Translations under genes and position numbers: made by a program
Shown: in pieces, positions 22,801 to 34,600 of the stretch
How positions within the stretch are numbered: the first letter of the stretch is position 1
Layout of the letters: each line of letters begins with the position of its first letter
Source of the DNA: Pipra filicauda
Lineage: Eukaryota; Chordata; Aves; Passeriformes; Pipridae
DNA: 64,000 bases
Direction of reading: 5' to 3'
Assembly: GCF_003945595.2 (NCBI RefSeq)
Contig: NW_024104618.1
Coordinates: forward strand, 62,001-126,000
The notes under the pieces: model-generated
What the model saw: only the letters and a program-made list of their open reading frames with translations
What the model was told of the DNA's origin: nothing
Database searches by the model: none

Positions 22801-25800
22801 TGGAGGCTTCCTGCCTGGAGCTGGCTCTGGAAGGTGAGCGCCTGTGCAAAGCAGGAGATTGCCGGGCTGGTGTGTCGTTCTTTGAAGCCGCTGTCCAGGT
22901 TGGGACTGAAGATTTACGTACCCTGAGTGCTATTTACAGCCAGCTGGGCAATGCTTATTTCTACCTGCATGAATATGCAAAGGCCTTGGAATACCACCAC
23001 CATGATTTAACTCTTGCAAGGTAATCTTGTGTCCTTAACCATGTTCTCCATGTCATCCCATTCCCGTAGAGATGAGCAGCTGGCTGCTCCTTTTCCTGCC
23101 AAACCCTACTATTAATACTGGCTAATGAGTGAACGTGGTGGTGGCAGAGGGCTGGGGGTCTGGCAGGTCACTTGGTTGGCCTCTAACCTGGCAGCTAATA
23201 CTTGGTCTAGCACCATAATCCTAGAACTGAGGCCTCACCAGGGTTGTGGATAATTAAGTGGCTTCTTTAAATCCACCCTTTCTTTACCCTTTCCTGTTTC
23301 TAAAACTCAGTCTTTCTGGTTCTCCAGAATGTTAAACTGCTCTCTTGTTTGCTGGACAGAACCTATTCATGTTTATCTGTGTGAAACTCATAGTGTAATA
23401 TTGTGAAATCTAAAACCCTGTGCATTTCATATGCTATTTATGCATCTGAGTTTTACTGATTTGGTATAGATCCATTAAAAGACACAGGCACCTAATGTAC
23501 TTAACCTCAATTTAGGCATAAATCTATTCTTCCCCCTGCCTTAGCCTGCTCAAGTGCTGTGATCTTGTGGGAATTTGTTGTGTTATTCCCCAGGTACGAG
23601 TCAGTGGTTCAGTGGCAGTCTCTTGCCTTAGTCTCATTTAGCATCTAGCAATGTCCTGGTGCCTCTGAGCTTTCTGGGAGACTGGTGTGTCTTGGAAGTA
23701 ACAGGAGACTATGACAGTCAAGTAAAATACAGACACAGTTAAATCTCTATTTCTAATACTGGGACTGTCTTTCAACATCATCATTAAGAATTTTCTCTCT
23801 GTTCTCTTCATAAAAGACATGAACTTTTAAAAAATGTTAAGCAGATGATCATAAATTCATGTAATTGTCTGCCATACATCGATCATCTGCTTGGTTTCAA
23901 ATTGTACACTATTTCCTGGGTACTTAATTTCTGCAATTTTAGGACAATTGGAGATCTACTGGGAGAAGCTAAAGCTAGTGGGAATCTGGGCAACACCTTA
24001 AAGGTACTTGGGAATTTTGAAGAAGCTATCGTTTGCTGTCAAAGACATCTGGATATTTCCAGAGAGCTTAATGATAAGGTAAGAATTGTGTGGGAATATG
24101 GAAGTAAACTGCTAACACACATTCCTGAATGCTGTTGTACTGGTAAGGAGTGTGCCCCTTTCAGAGAGAAATAAATACTGAATATTCAATTATTTCTTCT
24201 AGACAGTAATACTCTATTAGTTGTAATATAATTGTTTGCACCTGGAAAGCTACAGATCCAGGTTAAATATTATCCTATGTTGTGGTGAGTCTGTTCTTAA
24301 TTTAATTTTTAATGGTGAGTGACCTCAGGAATTATTCTGTCTCTTGCACCTCAAAAGGAAGTAGTATGCAAAAGAATTGGATTGAGGGGTATGACTGGGT
24401 GGATGGTAAGAGCATGTTCAGAATGGGCAGAGTGTGTCTTGATGAGTAGTTAACAAACTTTTTTCCTATCCGTGGATTGTACAAATAGTTGTTGTGACAA
24501 AAGACTTTGAAGCATGAAATTTTAATGCCTTGTTTTACTTTTGGTTTAGGTTGGAGAAGCAAGAGCACTGTATAATCTGGGAAATGTGTATCACTCTAAG
24601 GGGAAAAATGTAGCTAGTGCGGGGACTCACGATCCAGGGGACCTTCCAGATGATGTGAAAAATGCTTTACAAAAAGCTGCAAATTATTATGAGTAAGTAA
24701 ATGTTGGGGATTGGGAGGATATGATCATGTAGTTCATTAGAATATGGGAGATTTGTAGTGTCATGAGCTAAACTGTGGAACACTTCTATGCAGAACTGAG
24801 GTACCTGTGAATTTGTTGTTTTCAGTGGCAGAGTCCACTGGTTTTTGTTTGCCCTCATTTTTAGTGCACCTCACAAGTCCTTCCCTTAGGTTAGAAACCA
24901 GTAGTGCTCTTCAGACCAGGCTGAGTTGACAGGACCTTGTTATACTTGTATATGTAACTAGAGGTGAGCACACTGGTTTGAGTAAGAATGCAGTGGAGTT
25001 CAGTACTTCACAGGAAATGTTTCCTACTCAGATCTGTGGCTGCATAAAGGCCATTGAAATAGGCCAAAATAGAATATCTCTACCTTTTCCTTTATATAAA
25101 GATTTTTTAAATTACTATTTAAATGAACGTGAGGAAAAAAAACCTCTTAAAAGTCACTATTCTTCTTCTCACTTTCCCCCAAAACAGGGAAAATCTGACA
25201 ATAGTAACAGAGCTGGGTGACAGAGCAGCACAAGGACGTGCCTTTGGAAATCTGGGAAACACACACTATCTTCTGGGCAACTTCAGGAGTGCAGTTTTAG
25301 CCCATGAACAGGTACAACATGTGCTAATAAGGATTTCTGTTCTAGCAGAATGTCACTGGTTGCTCCTGGCCTTTAGTACATGCGTTGTGTTGGATCTTGT
25401 TGCAAGCTTTTTAATGCAGGTTTTAAATCTTAATGGCAGAAGTTCAAGTTTGGCTGTTCTTATCAAGCATTGCTGACCTAAAGAATGCATTTTTTCATGT
25501 GCATTTCTGTATGCAAATGTATGTTACAAAGTATAAAATGGAGTAAATAATGCAATTATTTCACATTTTTAAGCGTCTCCTAATTGCAAAAGAATTTGGT
25601 GATAGATCAGCGGAAAGAAGAGCGTACAGCAACCTTGGAAACGCCTACATATTCCTGGGGGAATTTGAAACCGCTTCAGAATACTACAAGTTAGTTGACT
25701 TCTTCTAAATACAATTTATACCTCTTGTACAGTTTACTTGTTGTGTCTGGTACTGTAGCTCACTGTAGAATAGCCATCTTGAACATATACTTAGGAATAA

Positions 25801-28800
25801 AACTTCTGTTTGTTTGGCAAAAATATTTTTCCTAGCTGTTTAACTATTCTGATTCTTTTAAGCGTGGGATTAGTATTTTTTTTGTTGTTTTTTAACTCTT
25901 TTGTTACTCTAAATAGATTCCTCTCAGCACTGTAGACAGACATCTTTCTGTTCCTAGGCATTTGTTCCCATTTATTTTAGAACCAGGCATTACTGTCTTG
26001 GCTCTTAGCGAGTTCTGGAAGGATCTGAGTAACTTTTCTACCCTGAGTTGGGTGGCTGCCTTGGGTGTGCTCAGTAGCTGAGAGAGGTGGTGCATGGCAA
26101 CACAAATTTACATCTTGAGTCTGTATTTTTAATCCAGGCTTTTTTCTTGACCTCTGCACCACTAAAGAGTTGCTGCTGTACTTGGGAAAGTAAAAGCTTG
26201 GCAAAGATACAGTACAGGTGTTATTAGCATCTTACTTGGATCTCAGAGCTTACCTGTTCTTTTTGAAAGGGAAAAAAGCCTCAGTACTGAGCAGATTCAT
26301 CTTAGCACTTGAATTCTTCTTGCCCAGCAGGGTCAAGCTGGCTTGGTGAGTATAGCCCTGCCTTGCTTCTGCTGATGGGCAAGTCATTATTGTAACACTG
26401 GTACTAAACTGTGTCAATTTGCATACTGTCAGGGAAACTCCTACAAATTATTAATGAAGCAATAAATTAAGATTAAAAGATGCTGTTTGAGGGATCAGCC
26501 TGCCCTTGAATGAAATAGATGGAAATACTTTGAGAAGGGCAAGGCAAGAGTTTACAATATAGTAAGTAATTTATTAGCCGGTAATTTGCCAGCCAGGTTT
26601 CCTAATTTGTTTAAGTTGTATAACTGATTTTTAGGTGTGCAGGGATACTTTTGAAAGGTTTTCCTTGCAGTGATTTTTGAGGTGACTAACCCTTTCTTCC
26701 AGGAGGACGCTGCAGCTGGCTCGGCAGCTGAAGGACAGAGCTGTGGAAGCACAGGCCTGCTACAGCCTCGGGAACACGTACACTCTGCTCCAGGACTACG
26801 AGAAAGCCATCGATTATCATCTGAAACACCTGGTGATTGCTCAGGAATTAAATGATAAGTAAGCCCTAAGACACTGTTTCATGTATGTGTGACACTTACA
26901 GCAAATCCTGTTACCTCCAGCTCTGCTGTCATTGTTCGGTATGTGACAGCTGAATTAATGTGAATTCCCTGCAGTGCTGGGCTCTGGTTTTCATATGGAA
27001 AACCAAAGTTCCTCGTGAAGGTATTGCAGTTAATGAGTCTGAGATGAAAGACCAATTGATGAGTGACTGTCTCTACATCTTCTCCTGTCAGCATTGCCTC
27101 TGTAAATTAAGGAAAGAAAAAGCAGATCTCTCTTTCATGACTCCATTATAATAATTTTGCATACTTTCATAAAAATCTGTCTCCAACTTGTCCACAAATT
27201 AATAATATGGGAGGAGGCGGGGAAAGGTAAATAACACAGTAGCAAGTAATGTTTGTATTACAGTCATGATTTCTAAGGCCTTTTTTATAATGTTGGGTAC
27301 AACTAAAAGTTTTTACATTATTTAAATGTACATATTCTACAATGTACATATTCTCAATAAGCAGAATATAGGAAGAATGATAAGGCATGCAATCTGAGGA
27401 CAAGCAAAGTAGGTTATACAATGTTCCATGCTTGCAAAACTGAGTGACTTGTTTGCTGTGAGCTTAAAATTGTGATTAGATTTGTTCATATTTATGGTAA
27501 TACCCAGATCACACTTCTTTAAATACAATACCTAATGTGTTGGTGTTGGAACCGTCTCTGATGACAGCCTCCCTTTTTCTTGGCACAGCGATCTTACTGT
27601 GGCAGTGCTGTGCAAACCTGACCCCTGGTGTTCAGCGGGTAAAGGTGTAACTGAAAATGTGTGTGTGCTTTTCAGAATTGGTGAAGGAAGAGCGTGCTGG
27701 AGTTTAGGGAACGCATATACTGCTCTGGGAAACCATGACCAAGCTATCCACTTTGCAGAAAGGCACCTGGAGATTTCAAGAGAGGTATGATTTGCATACT
27801 CCCACTGTTGACTGTTGGCTTTTGCTCTCACTTACACAGTGGTTTTATGGAGGTGTATCCATGCATTTGATTTTGAGTAATGGAATGCATTTTGAAGGCA
27901 GAGATAGTTAATTCCACATCATTTCAGCCCCATCTCACTGCAGCTTGCTTAGTTCTAGTGTCACCTTTCATAATGTCATCATGGAATCCAAGTTGAGTAG
28001 CCTATTAGAGATTATTTTAGGCTTTATGAGTTGTCAGGTACTTCATTAAAAAAGATGGTTCTCTCAGTATTCAAGCAGGAAAACCTTTTCAGCCTTTTCC
28101 TGTCAGAAATCTAGGGGACAAGGATTGCTTTACACTTTCATGTGTGTACTTCTTAAGGTAATATAATTGCTTATTTTATTTGCTTGAAGGTAGGAGACAG
28201 AAGTGGAGAACTCACTGCCAGACTTAATCTCTCAGATCTTCAAATGGTTCTTGGATTAAGCTACAGTACAAACAACTCCATGATGTCAGAAAGCCATGTG
28301 GTAGAAAACAGTTTCAATGGTATGTGCCTCTTTCTGCAATACTTTCGAACAAAGCATTCAGAAAGAGTGTTGTGTTCTTTACTGACCACACTGGTGTGCA
28401 GGTTTGCTTGGTTTTCTCCCCCACCAACAAAAGACAGTTGTTTTTGCAGTATTGGACCCCTTCAGCACCTCCTTTTCTAGAGGATTTACATTGTGAATCA
28501 CTGGTTACTACTTAGTTTCTTCAGATGATGTTTCTAATTGTGTCCGTGTCTTCCCCTCCCTTTTTTAATGTGGGAGATGTATCTATTTGCTGTCAAATCC
28601 TGTCTTTTCTCTTCCTGCCATCTCAGCAACACTGGGGTTACAGCAGAACCCAGTCCATTTGCTGTTCCTCTTTTCAAAGGTCCTTCTCTCATGTCCTATG
28701 AAAGCAACTTAGGTAGCTTAGATTTGGGTGGGTTTTGTAAGCTGCTTTTACTAGTGGTTAGTTATTCTTTGCTGATATACTTACCTGCACCGTTTTGGAA

Positions 28801-31800
28801 GTCAGAATGGCTGTGCCTTGGACCTTAGATGAGTACAGCCACAGCTTTGATTAAAAATCACCATAAATTTTGATGATAAAAAGATGAACTTGATTCTCTC
28901 TTGAAGGTACCAGACCGAGAGCAGGACGCCGTCACAGCATGGAGAACATGGAACTTATGAAATTAACCCCAGAAAAGGTTGGCACTTTGCTTCTGTTCTG
29001 CTGCTGAGATTGCAGTGAAACATTTCTAAGGGTTTGCTGATGTGCCACGTGCCTCCCCTTTTAATTTAGTTGATCTTAGGAGTTACATAACAGCAGGTCT
29101 AACCATACTAACAAATAATAGTTTTGTTGTGTGGGTGTGGAGTGTGTGACACAGATAATGGCTGTAATGGCTTGTGGAAAGCTTGCTTTATTCACTGCAC
29201 AAATAAGAAAGAATGAGGTCCTGTAGGTGCATCAAAGGAATTCCTTTTCATATCTTTATAGAGATGGTTTGAGGTTGCAGCATGAGTGATTCAGAGTAAA
29301 ATTTCTAAGCTTTAGTTCAGCTGTTCTGAACATTTTTTTTCTTTGGCTACAGTCATTTTATAGGCACTTAAAATATATGGTTTTTTTCCTTTTGGGATTT
29401 CAATCAACTTGCAAGCCATCAGGAGCTTCAATATCCATCTTGAGTAAGGGTGCTATTGCAGAAATGCTGCACCTGAGTCACTGATAAGCAAAGCAACTTC
29501 CCCCCCCAGGCTCAGAGAAATCTCTTAGAGACAGGAGTTCCTGATTAAAATCCTTGTGTCACTCTATGAGAGTTTTCCTTCAGTTCTATCTGCCTTTCAA
29601 TACTGGGCTGGCAGTTCTACATGAATGACTCCAGTGGCACACTGAAATTGATATTTTTCCCCTCTCTTCAAGTGAGGCAAAGCCTGTCATCATGTTGATC
29701 AAATCTCAAAGCACATGGACAGTGGGTACAGCTGAAGTCAGCGCTAATGCTCAAGACCTGCTTGGGTACTGATTTAGAAAGACTGTTTAGTCCAGGGTGA
29801 GGCCTCTGCAGGGAACCTCTAAGCTTTTGGCCACCATCAGCTGTGTTTTCTTACTCTCTGAATCTGTTTATCTGGGATCACTTTTAAAATGTGTATCCTC
29901 TGATAGTCTGTGCCCTAAATATACTGTTTCCTGTAGATTTTTGGCTTTAATCTACTATTGCAGTTTAGCACTTTATAAAGGACTTTTTTTCAACGTACTT
30001 ATTGAGTAGATTCTTCCATGGAAATCCTTGATATCTACAGCAATGCACACCAGGAGCACTAGGGTTTCAGTGGACAGGATGCCATCTTCTTGGAGTCACA
30101 GTCTGTGTGCGGGTGCTCAGGAAGCCTTGAAAAGGCAATCCAGTAGGCACAGTTGCTGGAAGATTTGTGACTGTTCATGCTTAGTGATGTTGAATCAGGA
30201 AAGAAAAGGTTTTGTTTTGTTTTTACTCAGTTATAAGAGTCTGTCAGTTGTGGATAAAGCTATTTTGTGGATAATTCTATTTATTTTAGAAGATATTTTA
30301 GGGAAAATCTGACAGGTTGACAAAGCTATCCATTCTGATCTTTAGTGAAACAAGATGGTCATTCCTGTTTGCTCTTGTGCTGGCATTATTCTCCCTCTTC
30401 CTTTTCAGTCTTTACTGAGAAGTTTGTGTATATGAAGGACTTCAAGGAAGGCTTGTTGAGTATCTGGGTTGGTATAAGGGTTTTTTTGCTCTGACACTTT
30501 GTAATATGGGGGCTTTTAATTTTTTTCTTTCCAGTTTTAAGAATGTCAGGTGGGAAATACCAGCTGTGTCTGCAGTTCAGCATTTACATTATAACTGTTT
30601 TTCCTGCACTGCAGTCAGCAAGGACAACTTCAGTGTGTTTAATTAAATACACTATTTGATCACATTTTAATCCATCAGGTGTCACACAACAGGTCTCAGC
30701 CTAATCAGTAACAGCGCTAACCTGCTCCAGCCAACAACAGCTCACTAATCCCAGGTCAAGTAACAGAACCAAACCCAAAGTTTTAACATCCTTGTGGTTG
30801 GATGAACAAAATAAAGCTGCTTCATTTTGGGAAGGAGAAGCAGCAGCAAGTAAGAGGTAATTAAAATCTCAAGGCTTAATTTCATGACTCTTGTTTTCTT
30901 AGGTTCAGAACTGGAACAGTGAGATTCTTGCTAAACAGAAACCACTGGTTGCCAAACCTTCAGCAAAACTGCATTTTGTAAATCGACTAAAAGGCAAAAA
31001 GTACAAAACCAGCACCACTTCCAAAGTTTTGCAGGATGCCAGTAATTCTATTGATCATCGACTTCCCAACTCCCAGAGGGTAGGTCTGGTGAGCTGTGGA
31101 GATCATCGCCTTCACTCATCTTTGTCTGATCAGAATTATGGAAAACACATTCCTGCAACTGTCCATTTCACTTTAACTTCATTTAAACACTGTGGCTCTG
31201 TAAAACATGCAGAATCTTCCATTCTACAGCTGTCTCATGGGTGGTGCCAGCTTTAAGCTTTTCCTAACACTGAAACCATTGTATTCCTCATGGATTTTCT
31301 AAAGTTAGAGCTCAGCTTACCCACGTATTTTATTTCTAAGTCTCTTCTAGACACTACTTCTCTAAACTTAACAAAATCTAGTTTCTCTGATTCAGGCAGT
31401 AGCAGATATTTTGGACATTTTAGATTATGTCCACTCTTGACAGAACTCAGTTAAAAATAAAAGGCATTTGATCATAAACCTGAGGAGACAATGGAAACTG
31501 TTCATTGCTGTTCTTGTTGCTTTTCTTCTGTCATGGGCATTTGGGTTTTTTTCAGTGGATTAATGGCTGAGGAGGAATAACTCCAGCTGTACCATGATCC
31601 AAGCACTGCTTCTTTCCATGTGAGAGAATGAAATGTTTCTAATATATTATACCTTACAAAAATGCTGCCATATTCTTATATCTCCTCTTATGATAAATCT
31701 CTGTGTATAGAAAGGGATGACTAAAAAAATTGATTTTAATAGATATCAGATACACAAATATGAAACAGGACTGGACTAAACTCTGATGCAGTTGTCCCAG

Positions 31801-34042
31801 CTTTAGATACTCTTAAGTTCCAAATACCTCTAAATCTTTTCTCCTTTTCAGAAAAGCAGTCGAGAGACAATGGCAGATGAAGGGTTCTTTGATCTGCTGA
31901 GTCGATTCCAGAGCAACAGAATGGACGACCAGAGGTGCTACTTCCAGGAGAAGAACAGACTCCCAGCTGCTTCAGTGGCAAAATCCTCTACTCCACCTAA
32001 AACAATGCGAAAATGTAATTTTTTTTTTGAAGTAAAATCCGTATCTGACTTGAGTTTCTGCCAAATGCCATTTTCAAAATGTATTTGCGTGCACGACTCA
32101 CTACAGAAATTTTTTCAGAAATGTTACAGTTATTTCTGGGCTAACTTGTTTTCTTCCTGCTCCCCAGCCTTTTCCACTTCTGTGGTGTCCCCACACACAG
32201 ATGAGTTTCTGGACCTCCTGGCAAGCTCGCAGAGCCGCCGGCTGGACGACCAGCGCGCCAGTTTGAACAACCTGCCCGGGCTGCGCCTCCCCCAGCGCGA
32301 CAGCCAGGCCGTGCTGGGGCACCTCATGGCCAGCAACAGCAGGGAGCTGGATGATGACTTCTTTGATATATTGATAAAATGCCAGGTCAGTGCTTAACAA
32401 AAGTTCTTCAGCTTCTGAGTCTCTGGGGATGTGATTTGTGCCTCCTGTTATTGAGTTGCTTGGTTACCATGTGATTTAAGATACATACTGATTTGGCAGA
32501 TAAGGAAGAATATAACAAAATATTAGGATTTTTTCCTCAAGTTTTGGGGTTCTTTTACAATTTCTGTTTCTTGTTTTGATTTTTTTTTTTTTTTTAAATT
32601 ATCCAGTGTCTAGTAAGTGTAAATTTGGTATATATACCATGGTAACTATGTCAAGTAACAAAAATGTATATTATGGTAACTATTTCTAGAAAAAATCCTT
32701 AAAAAGTGAAGGAAAACAAGTGAGGCTCTTAAAATGAATATTAAAATGATTTTTAAGTGTAAGGCACCTGATATACCAGGAATCCTATGAAATGAAATTA
32801 AAGGATTTAGTATTCAAGTTTTGGTCATCATTCCCATTATGTTTAGTGTAAATGATAGTTCATAGCAATATGCAGGTGAGATGGCTGATTGTCAATTAGA
32901 GCATGGTATATATACCACTTAGACCAAAAAGAATTTAATTAAATGAGTTGATAAGCATCTCAAAATACAAAGTTCAGATACTGAGTTCTCCAAAGGTAAG
33001 TATGTTAGCTGGGGTGAAAAGAAGCACCTGGAATTGAATTTCAACCTGATGAAATATCATGTTCTGTTTTAGCAGCTTATCTGTTTACTCCTTTGAGACA
33101 AGCAAAGAACCTAGAAATTAGTATGATATATTTTGTCTTTTTAAGGCATGGAAAAATATTTAATCCCCTCTCATCATTATGGAGGCTAGCGCTTTAAACA
33201 GAAGCACTAGCTTCTGTTTAAACAGCAACAAAAGGGTTGCTGTCCTTTGAGACTTTTTGTCTGAAGGATGACCGTCCAAGGTCCATCCAGTACTGAAAGC
33301 TTTTCCTACACTGACAGAGAATGCTAATTCCCAGCTCAGGCACAGGAGCTGCCGTAGCTGTTGCAGCCTGACCTGGTGCCTGTAGGAGCTGGCCAGGAGG
33401 GCAGTTGTGTGAAAGGAGCACAGAAACCATCCCATGCTCTGTAACTCTGTCACTGAACTGTTCCTGTCCTTACAGTGTGGAGGTGCCTTTCAGTATTGCC
33501 TTTCCAAATCTGACTCCAGTGGGGCCATTTTTTACTCCCTGTATAAGGAAAGGAAGACAACTATATTTTTCTGTATATGAGACTAAAAATACCGCACAGT
33601 AGTGCTAAAATTCTTCTTCTGGACAAAGGACACTTAAATCTCATTCTGCAATAGGACAGTTGGGGGGTATTTTCAGATACATATGGACATTTTAGCTTAA
33701 CTTGCATTCTTAGTAACTTCATTTGACCAGTTTAGCTTGAAACAAAACTTAAAATTAAATCTATATAATAGCTCTAAATCTGAAAACAAAAGCTTTTATG
33801 AGTTTTTTCACTTATATTGTTCATTTATTATATCTGTCCCTGTAAATATGCAGCTTTATCTCTTGGTCTGTCTGTAGGGTTCCAGACTGGATGATCAAAG
33901 ATGTGCTCCTCCAGCATCTGCAAAAGGATCCACTGTACCAGATGAGGATTTTTTCAGCCTCATTTTACGATCACAAGCTAAGAGAATGGATGAACAGAGA
34001 GTCCATTTACCCCCAGCTATAAAGGGACCAAATTCTAGCTGA
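16815..34042 (+). CDS. GPSM2: G-protein signalling modulator 2 (LGN/Pins), spliced gene
   Basis: Fourteen coding exons: 16815-16876, 22799-23020, 23943-24078, 24550-24692, 25188-25311, 25574-25689, 26703-26858, 27676-27784, 28190-28319, 28907-28977, 30903-31079, 31852-32014, 32168-32385, 33878-34042. They sum to 1992 nt, 663 residues plus stop, in phase throughout. Residues about 20-360 are TPR repeats (xNLGNxxxxLGxFxxAxxxHxxxLxxA). A linker with RRHSMENMELMKL follows, then four GoLoco motifs ending in DDQR/DEQR. Known role of the family: the TPRs bind NuMA or Inscuteable and the GoLocos bind G-alpha(i)-GDP, anchoring astral microtubule force generators at the cell cortex for spindle orientation. 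Identity with human LGN is very high by eye. The C-terminal tail is shorter and different. Confidence 0.97.
16877..22798 (+). other. GPSM2: GPSM2 intron 2 (5.9 kb)
   Basis: No gene is supported. It contains AT-rich tracts (18340-18500), an AT-rich 14-mer repeat cluster at 21636-21702 and a CpG-containing patch near 21885-21925. It ends in the acceptor ccattgtgcag. Confidence 0.6.
21636..21702 (+). repeat. Three copies of AT-rich 14-mer
   Basis: ttaattgttattaa occurs exactly at 21636-21649, 21673-21686 and 21689-21702, with related inverted copies just after. Probably simple-sequence expansion. Confidence 0.8.
22799..23020 (+). CDS. GPSM2: GPSM2 exon 3, TPR 1-2
   Basis: The acceptor is ttgtgcag and the donor GCAAG|gtaatc. 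It encodes MEASCLELALEGERLCKAG through YHHHDLTLA, nearly identical to human LGN. These are the first TPR helices. Confidence 0.97.
23943..24078 (+). CDS. GPSM2: GPSM2 exon 4, TPR
   Basis: The acceptor is gcaattttag and the donor GATAAG|gtaaga. It encodes GNLGNTLKVLGNFEEAIVCC followed by the RHLDIS helix end. Confidence 0.97.
24550..24692 (+). CDS. GPSM2: GPSM2 exon 5, TPR with variable loop
   Basis: The acceptor is ttggtttag and the donor TATGA|gtaagt. ALYNLGNVYHSKGKNVASAG leads into a loop that differs from human LGN, the least conserved stretch of the TPR domain. Confidence 0.95.
25188..25311 (+). CDS. GPSM2: GPSM2 exon 6, TPR
   Basis: The acceptor is caaaacag and the donor GAACAG|gtacaa. 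It encodes GDRAAQGRAFGNLGNTHYLL, conserved with human. Confidence 0.97.
25574..25689 (+). CDS. GPSM2: GPSM2 exon 7, TPR
   Basis: The acceptor is catttttaag and the donor TACAA|gttagt. It encodes RLLIAKEFGDRSAERRAYSN and the GNAYIFLGEFETASEYY repeat. Confidence 0.97.
26703..26858 (+). CDS. GPSM2: GPSM2 exon 8, TPR
   Basis: The acceptor is ttcttccag and the donor GATAA|gtaagc. It encodes LGNTYTLLQDYEKAIDYHLK and flanks. It is visibly more GC-rich than neighbouring introns. Confidence 0.97.
27676..27784 (+). CDS. GPSM2: GPSM2 exon 9, TPR
   Basis: The acceptor is tgcttttcag and the donor AGAGAG|gtatga. It encodes IGEGRACWSLGNAYTALGNH and flanks. Confidence 0.97.
28190..28319 (+). CDS. GPSM2: GPSM2 exon 10, end of TPR domain
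   Basis: The acceptor is tgcttgaag and the donor AATG|gtatgt. It encodes GELTARLNLSDLQMVLGLSY, the capping helices of the TPR array. Confidence 0.96.
28907..28977 (+). CDS. GPSM2: GPSM2 exon 11, linker
   Basis: The acceptor is tctcttgaag and the donor GAAAAG|gttggc, a weak donor. It encodes RRHSMENMELMKLTPEK, the linker with a basic RRHS site known to be phosphorylated in LGN (aPKC). Confidence 0.93.
28978..30902 (+). other. GPSM2: GPSM2 intron 11
   Basis: About 1.9 kb. I see no gene or recognisable repeat here. It ends in tgttttcttag. Confidence 0.6.
30903..31079 (+). CDS. GPSM2: GPSM2 exon 12, linker
   Basis: The donor is CAGAGG|gtaggt. It encodes VQNWNSEILAKQKPLVAKPS and KVLQDASNSIDHRLPNSQR, both close to human. 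Confidence 0.96.
31852..32014 (+). CDS. GPSM2: GPSM2 exon 13, GoLoco 1
   Basis: The acceptor is tccttttcag and the donor AAAAT|gtaatt. It contains GoLoco 1, DEGFFDLLSRFQSNRMDDQR. Confidence 0.97.
32168..32385 (+). CDS. GPSM2: GPSM2 exon 14, GoLoco 2 and start of GoLoco 3
   Basis: The acceptor is ctgctccccag and the donor TGCCAG|gtcagt. GoLoco 2 is DEFLDLLASSQSRRLDDQR; GoLoco 3 begins DDFFDILIKCQ and finishes in the next exon. Confidence 0.97.
32386..33877 (+). other. GPSM2: GPSM2 intron 14
   Basis: No gene. It holds a T-run near 32580, two copies of the palindrome ggtatatatacc (near 32628 and 32906) and a strong hairpin at 33193-33222. Confidence 0.6.
33193..33222. repeat. 13-bp perfect hairpin, 4-nt loop
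   Basis: tttaaacagaagc (33193-33205) and gcttctgtttaaa (33210-33222) are exact reverse complements around acta. Confidence 0.9.
33878..34042 (+). CDS. GPSM2: GPSM2 terminal coding exon, GoLoco 3-4
   Basis: The acceptor is tctgtctgtag. It completes GoLoco 3 (GSRLDDQR) and encodes GoLoco 4, ending RSQAKRMDEQR. A short tail VHLPPAIKGPNSS and TGA at 34040-34042 follow. Confidence 0.96.
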   Translation, partial: GSRLDDQRCAPPASAKGSTVPDEDFFSLILRSQAKRMDEQRVHLPPAIKGPNSS

Positions 34043-34600
34043 AGACACACACACAGGAATGTACTGTACAGCAGCATCTTAGGTATCATTTTTGTTTGCC
34101 TTTTTAAAGATGACTGCAATGAGTAGTTTTGTCTCCTTTCTAATGACTTTCCATAGAAATAGCAGCAGCATCACACGTGTGACTGGTAGTTATAGAGTTG
34201 CCCCTGCTCATGCAGTTGGCAGCTGCTTTTATAGCAGTCTGAGATACCATTACTCTCTCTCCCTCTTAACTGTCTCTAGTCTATCAACATTAATTTTTTC
34301 TCTGTCAAGGTTATCAGTGCTCATGTGTGGATTCTACTACTGTCTCAATCTAGTGTAAGACCTAAATTTTTATGTTGTTTTTAAAGAAAACTTGATTTTT
34401 CCCCCCCCTGCTTTGTACCTCCTGAAAAAAAGGTCCTGTTTTCTTTTATACTTTTTTTAAAAAATAAAAAAAATTGAGAAATAGCTTCGGTAGTTAGTCT
34501 GTCTTTTCAGAAACACAGTTTGGAAGCAACAATCATTTCTATTAAAAAAATTAAACCCTGGTTTTAGTTCTGTTTAATAAAATATAAGTTTTTTCAAAAC
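34043..34600 (+). other. GPSM2: GPSM2 3' UTR with poly(A) signals
   Basis: AATAAA hexamers are at 34463-34468 and 34576-34581, each in AT-rich context. Which one is used cannot be seen. Confidence 0.6.
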
